From Symbiodinium microadriaticum (Eukaryota > Sar > Dinophyceae > Suessiales > Symbiodiniaceae): a stretch of DNA of 64,000 nt. The stretch spans positions 973,970-1,037,969 of the forward strand of contig LSRX01000073.1 of assembly GCA_001939145.1 (NCBI GenBank), in the 5' to 3' direction. The notes below the pieces were generated by a model. The model ran no database searches and was not told the origin of the DNA. It worked only from the letters and a program-made list of their open reading frames with translations. Positions within the stretch are counted from its first letter, which is position 1, and the number at the start of each line of letters is the position of its first letter. Below are positions 29,311-41,680 of this stretch, one piece after another. The position numbers and the translations under genes were made by a program.

Positions 29311-30492
29311 ATAACTGTGTTTGCTTGAGTGTGGCTGGCTGTGTGCGAACTACGAGCAAGGGTCTCGTATCGATGCTTGTTTGCTCTCGGCCGGGAGATG
29401 TTCTGGGCGCATCTTGTTCGGTTTAGCATCCCGCACGAGAGTCTTTGTCGGACGATCCGAACACATTGTCGAGTGCCAGTGGAAGCTTGATCCGAGACCC
29501 ACAGCAGTTGGCAATGCAAATCAGGCGCCAGACAAGCCCTACAATACACCCCAGGCTGCGTGCTCCAGCGTTTGGATGGTTCAACATCCGGGGAAGAGAA
29601 GACCTGTCCGAATTGAAAAGAGGCTCGTCCTCCTTTTTTGGTCTAGCTTGACAAGCCTGTACCCCATGTTGCGGCGATGTCGCGACAGACCTAAAACCAC
29701 CCAGCTGCTCACCCACAGGTGGCACTGCGCTTTGTTCGAGTGTGATTACCGTATTCATGTGGCATCCACACTAATCACCTTGCACAGCGCTCTCATTCTA
29801 CCTAGCTGCACAGCAAAGAGCGGCTAAAGGTAGTGGCCTTTCGGGCCTGCTCCATCTGGCTGGCAGCTGGGAATGACGACATACTTTGGACTCTGGGTGC
29901 TTTGCCGGAGTTGTCGAGCAGTCCTTTCTGCTGGACTCTCAGCAGCTACAGGTACCGTCTGGCTTGGGCTGATCTTGCTTACATAGCCAGGAAAATTTAG
30001 AGACAATTGAAAAAGTACTGCACCGCCACTCGCTGTAACCGTGGAAGGTCACCGTGGCTGTGAAATCATCGCGGTGATGGCGCGAAACAACGTCGCCTCA
30101 CATGCCGTCGCGCTGACGGGAAGATCAGTATTCTGCATTTAAACCTCGCTGGGAACGATCCGTCTCCCTCAGAGTCTGCTGCATCGCTGACAGCTTACAC
30201 CTGCGCGTGAACATGCTGCTGCTGACAGTCATTGATCATGACGTATCTTGCCTGAGGCTTTCCATCCTGAAGGCGAAAGCACAGTTTCAGATGCCCACCA
30301 TGTCTTGCAAGCGCCATCCGCCTTAACTTCTGCTTCTCCAGTATGTGGCCACCGAAGTCCTACACACGTGGCCGGGACTCTCTGTGTGTGTGTGTGCGCG
30401 CTTTTGTTGCACACATGCCTTTCTAAGGGTTTTGACCTCGGAAGGTTAGGACAGGTCAGGATGTGTCGAGGTTTCTTCGTAAGCCAACTCCT

Positions 30493-30916
30493 TCAAGTAG
30501 TCCAAGGCAGGGCTCTCTTGCAAAGCCTTGGCACGTCAATGTTGAGACATGCTGTAGCTGTAGCTATCTGGCGCAAGGTTTGGGCACATCCAGCGTGATC
30601 CAACAGCCCCGAGGTCGCGGCACGTCTCAGATGCTCTTCCTGATAGAGCCTCGCCATCATTGCCTCAGGAAGCGCTCTCCGTTCGTGTTCCTTCATCTGT
30701 GCCCTGACTCCCTCCAGCCTTCAGCCGGGGCCGGCAGAAGTGGATGGCGTCTACATGGATGCCCTTGAAGAACTTGAGGCACAGCTCCTGCTTTTCGATT
30801 GTAGCTCGATGTCTAAGCTCTGCAACAGGTGAGCCACCAGTCCCTGCAAGTAAACCATCGACATACCCTTCCGCAACGACTTTGCCATTCGACAAACCAA
30901 GACACACACAACCCAT
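30493..30916 (-). CDS. Two exon-like ORFs, unrecognised
   Basis: 30665-30916 encodes MGCVCLGLSNGKVVAEGYVD and ATIEKQELCLKFFKGIHVDA. 30493-30696, in another frame, encodes LPEAMMARLYQEEHLRRAAT and ends in a stop. The frame change between them implies a short intron near 30690. No domain recognised. Confidence 0.35.
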
Positions 30917-31130
30917 GTCAACCGTGACAAAAACATCAAATTGACATCACGGGCTGAGAAGGGAATGTTACCGGGGCAGTCCTGGAAGGCACCACCCGCG
31001 TAGTTCTCTGCAGGAGGATGGAGACCTTGCTCTCTTGGTGGTCTTAGCGATTTTGAAAACAACCCAAGAAACACATAACAATTTGATTACACAGGTTTAC
31101 TTCAGCGAACATTATTGCTCGAACTGGCAA

Positions 31131-31580
31131 TTACAGGAGCAAAGCCTCGTTCCTGCAACCACAGCCATGGCGAAACCTGCAGGGGCCCCTGCATGGCAGG
31201 TTGAAGATCTGCTCAACTCGCTCGCGCTGTTCCTTTCGCAGGCGCAGCCCCCTTCTCCCCATCTCAGCTGCACTTGGAGTGCCGACTTGCCTGGAGGTTC
31301 TCGTAAGCGGAAATAGTTCCGTCCACGCTGAGCCTCGCTCGGAAGCTTCAACGGAGCAGGATGCAAGTTGAAGTGCGCTCTCTCCCGATGCTTCCGTCGT
31401 AGCCCCCGAAGGCCCCGACTGTATGGTTCCCGGAGACTTCCCGTCTGCAGGGGAGATCTGGCGACAGAGCTTCTCAGGCCACTGTAAGAGGCATAGGCAT
31501 GCAGAGGCCACATGGCAAAACAAACAGGCCAAGAGGTCCACCACATTCTGCATCTGCTTGTATCGTGCCGACTGCCACAT
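31131..31580 (-). CDS. Exon-like ORF, unrecognised
   Basis: A 149-codon minus-strand frame. The beginning (SARYKQMQNVVDLLACLFCH) and end (EMGRRGLRLRKEQRERVEQI) look protein-like; the alternative frame is Arg/Ser-rich and is probably a shadow. Possibly one exon of a gene that also includes 31688-31936 and 31973-32239. Confidence 0.38.
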   Translation of the reverse strand: MWQSARYKQMQNVVDLLACLFCHVASACLCLLQWPEKLCRQISPADGKSPGTIQSGPSGATTEASGESALQLASCSVEASERGSAWTELFPLTRTSRQVGTPSAAEMGRRGLRLRKEQRERVEQIFNLPCRGPCRFRHGCGCRNEALLL

Positions 31581-31687
31581 GTCCTTGAGCTCCTGGCCAA
31601 GACTTGGAGAAAATGTCTTTGCTCGTGGTTACTTTTGCCAGCTACTGTATCCTGGCTACAGGGCCTTCGGCTTAGCAGCTGACGACA

Positions 31688-32239
31688 TTAGAGTGCTGAG
31701 TACACAAATAACACAAGGTCCGACACCCATTTTCCTGGTAGGCATCGCGCTGTCTGACGCTTCTTCCGTCGTCTTGAAGCCTGGTTCGTACGGCAGCCAC
31801 ATTCGATTCGAGCCGAAGCTTCAAACTTGCTGGCCGCATTTAAGCAGCCGACTCGAAGTGCTGCCGACGCAGCTTCTTCGCGTTCAAAGGAAACCTTCCA
31901 TTCCTGGACGATCTGAGTCCGAGCATGCTCCGACAAGATCCGGTACTAGACTCTTGCAAGACACGACAGCACTTAAAGAACACTGCCGTCACAACATGCA
32001 AAATCCCTTGGAAAGCTGCAGCACCCATTGTGCCAAGGCAGCGGCAGGATTGCAAAATCCACCGGAAACAAGCCATCGAACTTCTCCTGGTCCAAAGTTA
32101 CTTTCGCATCGGCCTTATCACAAAGCAGTTCTAACTCCGTTGCCATTCCTCCTGCAAATGCTGCTACTTGGTGTCCAACTCCATTCTCAACTATTATCAT
32201 TGTTTGTAAAGGGGGCTGGCCGGGGAAGGGTGGGGACAA
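31688..32239 (-). CDS. Two likely exons of an unrecognised gene
   Basis: 31990-32200 encodes TMIIVENGVGHQVAAFAGGM followed by ATELELLCDKADAKVTLDQE; 31765-31930 encodes EHARTQIVQEWKVSFEREEA. Both are strongly protein-like but in different frames, so they should be joined by an intron near 31940-31990. No match to a family I know. Confidence 0.42.
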
Positions 32240-32686
32240 CCACTACTGAAGAACTGGGTTCCCATTCCATAGTTCCAGAAAGGAACCAATGCCGGGGGGT
32301 CTCCATAATTTCTTCGAGCGCCGCCTGCCATCTACTCTAAAACACAATCCCGACCCGGAAAATGATCTTCTCATCCAGCACTGGCATTGTAGCTATATAT
32401 TGACAGCACTTGTCCTGCAATGCCCGCAGTGTGCCCGAGATCACCTTGTCCTGCAAGGTCGAAAGGCTAGTGACTCACCAAGCTGAGCTGTTTTGAGTGG
32501 CTACTGAGCGAGTCCAAGCGCAAATCATCACTGGTACTCTTTACTATCGCCGGTGCGCACGCAACGCCTCCAAAGCATGGTGCACGAAGGGTACAAGGGG
32601 CCTTGTACAAATGGAGCTGCTCCTCCAGCCAATCCTTCCGAGGGCAAACTACCAGCTAGCAGTAGACGACACAAAAACAGAAACTA

Positions 32687-32767
32687 GGGTTGGGATATCC
32701 CATCAGTTCCTTTTTAAGTAGGCCAATCTGGTAAGGCTGGTAAGGAAACTTTCAGGATATCCCACCC
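32687..32767. repeat. Small foldback element
   Basis: GGGTTGGGATATCC at 32687-32700 is mirrored by GGATATCCCACCC at 32755-32767. Internal bases also partly pair (TAGGCCAATCTGGTAAG region). About 81 bp in all. It overlaps a coding-looking minus-strand ORF (32720-33000), so it may be a recent insertion or a conserved hairpin. Confidence 0.5.
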
Positions 32768-34560
32768 GCAAGTTTAGGTTTGGCTTCTCTTCTGGTTCCC
32801 AAGAAACTGGCTCCGCGAGGCTTTCTTGAGTCAACTGTTGCAGCAAGGTGTCCGCACCGTTCATGCCCAGCTTTGTGACGTTCCGCAGGCTTTGTGCCAC
32901 ACCTCCCGAGCCGAGATAGAACATCGAGCTCAAAACTGGGCTGTGCAGAGGTTCTTCCTGCGACCCTCTCGCATCATGGTCGCGTAAGAAAGAAAGGGGC
33001 GGAACTCGAAGCAGTTGTGTCAACCGCATGCGCATCTGGGAAAATTCGAAAAGACATTTGTTGTGGACAGAGAAGCCAAACAGACCAATTCACGACACCT
33101 TCCATGGCAGTGAGTGCCGTGGAGACATCTCGCCCCCAAAGGTAGTTGAAGCGCTTCATGAACACCTCACACGAAAAAAGTGTGCTAGTGGCATTGGTGG
33201 TCAAGACTCAAGACGCTCAAATCACCATCGAACCCAGCCTTCTGGCTGTGCATGTTGAGCTGGGACATACCTGCATGTAGTGGACGTGGAATCTGCGTCT
33301 TGTAAGAGTATTCTATTGCCGACTTGAAGGAATCTTTCGGACATGAGCCGCGAACGATGGAGTGCGAGCTTGGCAATCATCTCTTGCTGGCCAGCCTGGA
33401 CAGATGACCGAACACAGCAGCCGACGGTTCTTCGTGAGCTCGCTGTCGCTGCAGTGCATAGTTGCTTGATGCCGATAAGGCTTGCTTACCCTTCCGATGG
33501 TAGATGGGGCCCGGGCTGCGGACATCATCCCTGCTGATGCTTTTGCCATGCTTAGCTCTTCGTTCGACACCTGGCATGGAAACCCCAGTTTCGAGCAACA
33601 CAGCGCCGCTCAGTCCGCCGCATGCTACCTGCGGACGTGGCTCCGCTCGACCGGAACTCCTAAATTCTACAGTAGTGATGCTACCCACCAATCTCCGGGC
33701 TGCGGCTCTCTTCATGTTCAGCTGGAGAATGACAAACACGAATTCGTCGCAAAGGCGCAGCCAGGACCTCTACTGATGAGATCATGCTCCAATGCCCCTT
33801 CGACAACTACTGTAACTGAGTCCCAAGCGGCTGCCCTGCAAGCTTCGTGTTCTTGTTTGCCATAAAAGCAGTCTTAACCTGGTCAGAATCGTCACAGTGG
33901 CGAAGCAGAAAGCAATTCGTCCGCTTCCACACGACGGGCCTGCTTGGCATCCACCTGGGACAGCACTTCAACATAACCTTGATGATCTGGCCTGGGTCAA
34001 CGAAACTCGCCATGTCACACGCAAATCAAGATGAATGTTCGTCTAGCCCAGCTGGGTACTGGACCATCTCGCCTCCTCACCTGCTTTCTTGATCTCTTCC
34101 TGTCAAATTTCTGCAGACTGGCCCGAGCTCCGCGAATTGGACTTGTCTTCTAAACGGGTCTAAATACCAAAATAAAGTGGACCTCGGTGGTCAGCATGTC
34201 GTTGGGCAAAGCACGGGAGCCGCTGAGCCACCCACACACCTGCTACACTGTACGACCGATGATGGCCACGAATAGTCAAGAATGCGACAGCCAGTCAACT
34301 CGGCAGGGATGCTGCGTCCACAGCTTCCAAAGTGGCATCTCGCTCGATCCTGCTGCAGTCGATGCAAATGCCAGGTAGATTGCTTCCCAACGTGCCGCTA
34401 CTACAGAGCTAGCTGGGTGGCAAAACTTGCAATTCAGTCGGGAGGTCCACATGAGCAAGGCCAGCGTACTCTGCAGGTATGCCGGGCCTTCCGGACTGCT
34501 GCCTTTCGGCGGCCCAGTCCAGCCTCTGGCCCGGGAGAATGCTTTGCCCAATTCCATGCC
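32768..34560 (-). other. Minus-strand tract of exon-like ORFs
   Basis: Several protein-like stretches follow each other on the minus strand in changing frames: about 32790-32960 (FYLGSGGVAQSLRNVTKLGM), 33040-33190 (CEVFMKRFNYLWGRDVSTAL), 33210-33350 (SFKSAIEYSYKTQIPRPL), 33480-33570 (MSNEELSMAKASAGMMSAAR) and 33830-34010 (LLRHCDDSDQVKTAFMANKN). This is the expected appearance of a multi-exon dinoflagellate gene. I could not chain the splice sites with confidence and recognise no domain. Confidence 0.4.
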
Positions 34561-36205
34561 CGAATGAAACCACGCTCAAGTGAGCTCAAGTGCTGCCCAG
34601 CAACTTGATCGCATAGTCTACCACTGGCTCATTCCTTAAGTCTGCAAGCGCAACAGATATCATTGATGTCATCAACTTGAGGCAAGCGCCATCATACTGT
34701 ATGAGTTAAGTTGGGCAGTTCGTGCCAAACGCTGCCATCAACCCCGCAGCATAAATCCGGATGCAAGTGCACCTCAAGCCCTCAACATGGCATCATTCCT
34801 CATCAAAGTTTGCGGCCTTCGTGACATGCTTTCATGCCTGGGGTTCGTACACCAGCCTTTCAGCAACGAACTCTCGGACTTTGTCTTTGTCTGTGAGCTC
34901 CTGTCCACTCTCCAACCCGCCACTCCATTGGAACATACAAGGTATGCATGACGGCAGGTAGTGTAACGCAATACTCGGAGCCGTACAGTAAGTATGCAAC
35001 AAACACGGCGGTGGAGCCCAGCCATCTCTTACATACCATTACACCCCCTACGTGCCCAAAGTACATGCGGCGAGGGTCCTCTAGTTCCTGATAGCTAAAT
35101 CTGTAGGGGGAACAGTGGACAACACATGTGTGTGCCAGCGAAGCATGACACACATCCTGTATATACATATAGAGCAGCACCTAGCACTCTGACTATTTTG
35201 CATATATACACGCAGACACATTATATATGTTATATGTATGCATATACCATATATCTATACACAAACACACACCTGATAAGATGTGTTGCTTAGTGTGTAA
35301 CAGCGTGCAGTGCTGCATGGCATTGCGGAGATATAGACGATCCGTTGTCAAGGGAGTCTAGACAGCAAATATAGCATTCACACACTGAGTTGACTGGAGA
35401 CATTATCCCGATCACATGTCGTGAAGAGCACAGCTACCCACGTCTCCTGCAGCATCCCTCTCCACATCGACGCCCACGCAGCTGCCATCTCAAATTGCAG
35501 CGCCTTCAACAGCTTAAGCACCTTAGGTATGCAGCAATCAGTAAGGCATTGTGCTTTCTAGCGGCTGCGCTGACTGATCGATCCTTTAGCAAGCATATGC
35601 AAGGATGAACTTACCTGAGACTGGCACCTCGACATCGTAGAGGTGAGGTGGAGCATTGGGACCTTGGCTTACAGCGCAGCATTAGATTTCAGGTTCGAAC
35701 CTCTGTCGGCGATGCTAGCAACGGCCAGGTATGCCAGGTAAGTCAGCTGCTCATCGGAACCTCGTAGTCCTGGTCTTTTCCAAACATGGGGGGAGTCGCG
35801 ACAAGGATTTGCGCAACAAGAACGGAGATCAAGTGCTTCGACTCAGACCATGCGTTCCCTTTGCTGCCACGACCACCATCGCCACCAAATCACAATCATG
35901 ATAACGGTTAAGCCTACCCTGCCTGTGTTAGTAGAAAGGAGAACAGGAACTGAACAGTAACAACAGCGACAGGAACAAGCAGCAGAAACAAACCATCAGC
36001 AGCAGCAGCGACGATGAGGAGCATGAATAACGACACCTGTACAATCGCAATGAAGGAACACAAGAGCACCACAAAGTTGACATCACGAAGTCCGTCACCC
36101 GGAAGCAGCACTTGTCTTACCCTGCCTTGCAACCACCATCATCCAACACCAAAAAGCCACGGCCCAGCACCAGCAAAACTTGGTCCACCTCCCTTCATCC
36201 GAGCC
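34561..36205. other. No recognised gene
   Basis: One minus-strand exon-like stretch (about 35040-35100, YQELEDPRRMYFGHVGGV) lies beside an AT-rich simple-sequence tract at 35155-35275. The remainder holds only short ORFs. A palindromic AGGTTCGAACCT at about 35692 resembles a tRNA T-loop but no cloverleaf can be built around it. Confidence 0.35.
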
Positions 36206-36236
36206 CTCTCCCTCCCTCCCTCCCTCCCTCCCTCAA
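36206..36236. repeat. TCCC tetranucleotide microsatellite
   Basis: About seven CCTC units in tandem. Confidence 0.9.
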
Positions 36237-36369
36237 AGGACGCAACGTTAGAAAGCCTGAAACAGAAGATGCTAGGCCGGGCTCCTCGGTGCACAAGCGG
36301 AAGATTCGCAGGTTCACGGCGTTGCTGCAGTTGATCGTGGGCGTGCCATCCTCCGAGTCGGAATGGGAC

Positions 36370-36458
36370 TTTCCGAAAATTAGGGGTACCTTATTTTGGG
36401 GTCCTTGTAACATCCTACTATTTAGGGTACTTTTATTAGGGTCCCCTATTTTCGGAAA
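36370..36458. repeat. Foldback (MITE-like) element
   Basis: TTTCCGAAAATTAGGGG at 36370-36386 pairs with CCCCTATTTTCGGAAA at 36443-36458, with one bulged base. Pairing can extend inward through GTACC / GGT-AC. The loop and the next 450 bases are AT-rich compared with the neighbourhood. No transposase is present, so if mobile it is non-autonomous. Confidence 0.55.
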
Positions 36459-36960
36459 CCCTCGAACGAGTCTGATAGGCCCAGCACACCACAAGCCACA
36501 AGCACATGGGTTCTTGTTCTTAGTCTCAGTCATCCTAGGATTATTGCTCTTATATGGCAGACGTATTATCAATATTCTCCGTATTAATTAGTGTTCTTTT
36601 GATTATACCTATTATCATTTTTATTATACCTATAATAAATCTTCTGATTATTCTTACTAGTACTATGAGTACGTGGCAATGCCGAACCTCGAAGTGAAGG
36701 CCGATCTCATCGATCAACTTTCGGCTCCAGGCGACCTCTGGACCTCTAAAGGGCCCCGACTCTGCTACTCCTCGGATCAACGTGCGAGGCTGAGGGCAGC
36801 ACGGCCACAATCGTCGTCTTCTTGCTTTTCGCAGCACGTGGAAAGCCCGGCGCCGATGGATCTCAGAAAGCCTGACGGCCCAAAAATAAAATAATTGAAT
36901 ATAATATAATGTAATATAACATAACATACTATAATATTTATATATATATATAACCTAAGA
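36459..36960. other. AT-rich island without a gene
   Basis: Contains runs such as TTATTATCAATATTC, ATTATACCTATTATC and, at the right end, TAATATAATGTAATATAAC. The composition contrasts with the GC-rich sequence on either side. A GC-rich 200-base piece (36670-36890) interrupts it. No convincing ORF. Confidence 0.5.
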
Positions 36961-37057
36961 AACCTATGACACAACACCGAGGAAGCAAGCCTTGCTGCTG
37001 CCTCTTGACTTTGGCATGCCAGCCGAGACCTGATAGCTTGGCTCAGTGTCCATCGGA

Positions 37058-38179
37058 CTAAAATTCATCCCGGGCATGGCAGGACATGGAGATGTGCCTT
37101 GATTGCTGCCCTTGAGCAGTTTCCGCTCGTTGAACAGCAGCTTTCGCAAACTCACTTGCCTCAGGAGTGAACACAGAACATTGGAAACTTCATAGAGCCA
37201 ACCCTACCTCCTCACAAAGTGCTTCCGAGGCAGATTCCCGCTGTTGTTGAACTTGAACGGCAGCATCCAGTGCAAAGGCCCTGGAGAGGTCGTGTTCCTT
37301 CACAGCAGCTGGCATGCACGCAAATCATACCTCCATGCATGACAAAGTCGCATCTACAACTAGTACGAGCAGCAGGAAGAGTGAGATGCGCAAATTCCGG
37401 CAGAACTGACTTCTTATGTACTCCAGAAGAATCTTGCTGGCTTGCGGTCTAGTGTCTCATCCACGCGGACCATGATGCCGGACCGCTCGCGTACTCGTGG
37501 GCGTTGAGTCACGGGATCAATCACGGGCTCATTCTGAACGTCAAACTCAATGCTCCCTTGCAGAACCGAAGACACGACTTCATCGGCATGGTTAAGCAAG
37601 GCTTTCAGAACGCCAGCCAAGATCAGCTTGGTCATCTCCGCTTTGCGAGCTTGCCGCTTGCTTGATCTGCCTTCTGACTTCTCGCGTGGAGTCATGGATG
37701 GAACTGGAGATTTTACAGGCTGCTCAGTCTCTCCTGGGTCAGATGCAATATCATCGAACTCCTCCTGGCCTACCAAATCGAAGAACCTGTCCAACTCATC
37801 ACCGCAGCGTGCTTCCAAGCAAGCGACAGCACTGCGGAAGTCACGCTCGACCAGAAGACGCATCCGTCGTTCTAACTGTTCCAGGAGAGGACGAACAAGA
37901 CCTCGATGCTTGGAATCCTCACCAAGGCTGACCACGACCTTGACGGTCTCCTCTGTGAAGTTGAGTTGACCGGACCTCACGCGTCAGTTGAGTGCCTGTG
38001 CTCAGCTTGGAAGTGAGGACTGTCGCTACGAGTACTGTACCAAGCTGGAGTCTGCATGTCTGCACGGATGTGCCTAGCAGTGGGGCCCGAGCTGGCCGGT
38101 GCCGACGCGCATCTTGGCCATGTCATGCAGGCTTGCCGGAACGCATGGCATCGGCGCGAAAGCCAGCATTCCTGTAAAC
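37058..38179 (-). CDS. Unrecognised protein, four C-terminal exons
   Basis: Exons placed at 38137-38179, 37438-37952, 37208-37297 and 37058-37159, ending at TAG 37058-37060. Donors are GC, GC and GT; acceptors are all AG, and codon phase closes at every junction. The sequence runs VYRNAGFRADAMRS, then EETVKVVVSLGEDSK (start of the long exon, which also has an RSSKRQARKAEMTK basic stretch), HDLSRAFALDAAVQVQQQRE, and finishes ASEFAKAAVQRAETAQ ... HARDEF. The last two exons have heptad-like spacing and may form a coiled coil. The 5' exons probably lie at 38.2-38.5 kb (DRYKRELYRTCIRTASVNCS at about 38400-38475). No family recognised; soluble, no membrane segment. Confidence 0.6.
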
Positions 38180-38827
38180 CTCAGAGTAGTTGAGGACACA
38201 CACACACACAGCTGTTTCGGTGATCAGGACCCGACCTGCAGTGACCCTACCATCGTGACATGAGTCATGGTGAGCCAGACCAACCGTACCGGAATCCACG
38301 TTCCAAGGTGGAGACGCAGCAGGGTGCCTAAGCTCCTGTTGTGAAGCTGATGTTCTCTCTTCCCGCCGTCGCCCACCGCCACTGGGTGGATACAGCCCGG
38401 ACTCTTCTCTCGCATAACCAGAGCAATTGACAGATGCTGTGCGTATGCAGGTCCGATATAGCTCCCTCTTGTAGCGGTCCTGAAAATTCGTGACATGACG
38501 AGGCAAACATATTCTTCTATGATCGAAGTGAGGGCCACGGGACAGGCCGGACGGAGGTTCCGCTTACTTTGGCATTGTCGGAGTGAAGCCATCGTCACAG
38601 GGACTGCGGAGACCTTCCAACAGAGCCTAGACTCGAAGGCTAGATAAATCCTAAAACGGAGTCAGTCAGGAGCAGCAGAGATCTAGCGAGATCCACTTTT
38701 TAAAGTATACTTTGTGGCTTGTGGCCGAGAGCAGTGGACAAAGCACCCCTCAGGCCAGGGCTCGTCCACGAGCCGCTGCCAAGATCGGATGCAGGCCAAA
38801 CGTAGCTCGGACTGAGTCAGAACAGAA

Positions 38828-38828
<1 letters not shown>

Positions 38829-38861
<33 letters not shown>

Positions 38862-38957
38862 GTAATGGTATATGATGAGATATATATATATATATATATA
38901 TATGTACATATAAACATAAATGTATATATAAGTAAAAAAATAAAAATAAATAAAGAA

Positions 38958-38990
<33 letters not shown>

Positions 38991-38992
38991 AT
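38829..38992. repeat. CT and TA microsatellites
   Basis: (CT)n at 38829-38847, then (TA)n runs with AAATAAATAAA-type sequence to 38992. Confidence 0.95.
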
Positions 38993-39004
38993 GTCTCTGG
39001 CACT

Positions 39005-39410
39005 GCATGGCACTGCACTCGCGCAACAGAGGTTGCCTCGAAGCCGCAGTATTCTGTCAGCAAAGCCACCACCTTCCTGTCGACGTCTCCAGTGAACCTG
39101 AAGCTCCGGATTCTGGGCTGCAGACGGCTACGGCCATCTCTTACCCCTGCAGCAAGAAGCCTCCATTCAATCAGACTTGCTGCCAGCTGGCCAGGCGAGT
39201 CCGTCATCATCAGAGTGCTTGTCGTTACCTCGCAAACGGCAGAGGAATTCCTCTTGTTCAGTCATGCCTCGCCGGGAAGCGGGCTGTCTAAAGCACCTTT
39301 CGCGACTCTCCTTGCTTCATCCTCCGATGTCCAAAGCAAGGAATCATCCTCCTTTATGGTGCCAGTCCTCGGGGTGCCGGCTGCAAGCTTAACGCTTCCT
39401 GGTCTGTCCC
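39005..39410 (-). CDS. Two exon-like ORFs, unrecognised
   Basis: About 39258-39400 encodes [20 protein letters not shown] and ends SPLPGE before a GC-type donor (GAG then GCATGA). About 39020-39210 encodes [20 protein letters not shown] and [19 protein letters not shown]. Both are protein-like; the family is unknown. They may share a gene with the exon-like sequence at 40.2-41.0 kb. Confidence 0.35.
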
Positions 39411-39961
39411 CTCTTCTTTCTCGACTGTAGCTCGTGTGCTAATGTAAAGCTCTATCATGAAACACATGGCACGAAGACCAAGTTCCCGACGCTGGATCGT
39501 ACATCTCCTGGCGATCGAGTTCATAAAACTCCATATGAATTAACAGCCGTTATAAGCCCCATCGCCAAGTGATGCCCCACCTTACAACGACGTGCGATTG
39601 AGGTATACATTGCAAAAGCATTGATGGAAGAAGAGTAGTCTGATTGGACAACAGTCCGTCGGGAAGCATCACAGTCTGCCTGGCCGCCTGAAGAGAGAAA
39701 ACTGCATCAAACGAAAAAGGCAATCACATGCCGGCACTGCTGTGGCATTATGCGTTGCGTCCAGATACTTTCTCACTGTTGCCGCGAAAGATGCCAGCAT
39801 GTTGTCCCACCTGATCACAAGAACTAGGTTCCGGGTAGCTCCGTGCGAAACAGCCCAAAGATCAACAAATAGTAGCTCAGAAATGCTGAGAATGTATCAG
39901 CATTAAAACCATTCCAATCCTTGCAATGGACACCACTGAACGAGCTGTCAACGTCGTTGCT

Positions 39962-40130
39962 ATCGTCGCCATCATCATCATCATCATCATCATCATCACC
40001 CTGCCTCTGCGACTATGGCAGGTTCTGCTATCACGGCGCATCTCGATCATGGCCGTCGCATCATCATCGTCATCATGATTCTCATCATCATCATCATCAT
40101 CATCATCAACATCATCATGACCATCTTCCG
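39962..40130. repeat. ATC trinucleotide microsatellites
   Basis: (ATC)n at about 39970-39998 and (ATC/CAT)n at about 40055-40120, separated by mixed sequence. Confidence 0.9.
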
Positions 40131-41680
40131 TACAGTCGCTAGTCACCATCATCGCTACGTTGCAAGACCTTCGTCATGTCTGAGGTCGTCGCTCTGGTGG
40201 GAACTGTAGCTGCTTCACACGAGCCTGAGCCTCAAGTTTCCAGCGTCGTGTCTCATTGCCTGTGCGAAGCCCCGGAGACTCAGGGGCAAACCCGCTCCAG
40301 CTCCGACTGGCGCTTTGCGATTTGACGTTTCAGCCTGCCAGGAAGGGACTTCAACATGTACTGAAGTGTGGTCGCAGCTCTGAGGGAACGGCTCTTCTTG
40401 CAGTCTTCCAATGTGCCCGTCGATGTCGTGGAACCTACAGGGACCGATCGCAAAGCACAAGTCATCCGACAGTGAGCTGTACGAATGTTGCACCGCCGTC
40501 GGTAGCAGCATTAACCTCTGAGGCCACTGCTGGAACTCGTTGAGCTTCTTACGCACCTCAATCATGCACGAACCCCAAAATTACACATGAGCCTTCCTTT
40601 GATTATTGACATGAGATTCGGAATGCACAAGAGAAGCTACCCAAGGTACTCTTGACCGCTCATCCATGCCACTGAGGCAGAAGCCAAATCGATGCCCGGT
40701 ACAATGACATTGGAGAACACCTTGCTGTCCTCTCGTGATGCGAGTTTGCGTAGCCAAAGATGGCAATACATCGCAAGTCGAACTGCTCAGAACTAGGGGG
40801 CTAAACTCTTCCGTCCTTGAACCGCTCTTGCAGCTGCTTGGCCTCGCCAGCCACTGCTTATTGCGCTTTGGCATCGTGGGTCCGGCAACGTCGTGTTCCA
40901 CGGGCAAAGAACTGAGGCACTCTCTCTCATTTCCGTGTGCTGCACCATGGCTCTTCGAACCTGAGTGCTCCGAACACTGGTGCAATCAGGGACAAGTCTA
41001 AGTTGATCCTGGCAGAATTCACAAGCAATTGACCCTATGACTATGTCATATAAATATGTGCCGAGCAGTTTCATGCATTAGGCTCCCCTACCAAAAAAAC
41101 AGTCGCGGTCCCCTTGTGCTACAGCCTGCCGTCCCAAATAGGACAATGGTGCAGCAGCAGTACAGCAGCTCAATACGAGTACTTATGCATAGGTACAGTG
41201 GTCTAGGTGACTCGTACTGTAGTTAAGACAGTTGTACAGCCCGAGCGCTACAAAAGTGCTTGAACAGACTCCAAAATAACAAGGTTCTTCTTAAACCTAA
41301 ACCTTAGCAAAACCCCAACTAGAACCGAGGCCTGAGCCCTCCCAAGGCCCAGTACAATCCTCAGAACACATCCGAAATTCCTTCAAAATCAAGCCTCAAC
41401 AGTTCTCAACAAAGGCTCCAAATCCCTTCAACATCCAGCTTCAGGCCCATTAAACTTGGAAAAAGGCTGAAGCCTCAGGCCTGCTCTTGTATTTACGACT
41501 GACCATAGACCATGAGTGGAACATACAAAGCAAACGGCCGTCCCAAAAATACAAAATCAGGAATGAGAACCAGAAAAAAAGTACTGCCACATTGTCATCG
41601 CGTTGGAGTGTAGCCAAAGCTTTGCTTGTCTTGGATGTTCGGCTTCACTGGGATTCACTGGGTGGGTGCTTCCTGGGAGT
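40131..41680. other. Exon-like minus-strand ORFs, then gene-poor sequence
   Basis: Up to about 41000 there are protein-like minus-strand pieces (40284-40390, LRAATTLQYMLKSLPGRLKR; 40620-40720, KVFSNVIVPGIDLASASVAW). From 41000 to 41680 I see no gene, only a Pro/Leu-poor mix with short direct repeats. Confidence 0.3.

Noticed and set aside
35645-35720. tRNA suggested by GGTTCGAACC at about 35693
   Set aside because: AGGTTCGAACCT is a palindrome by itself; no acceptor stem, D-arm or anticodon arm can be paired around it.
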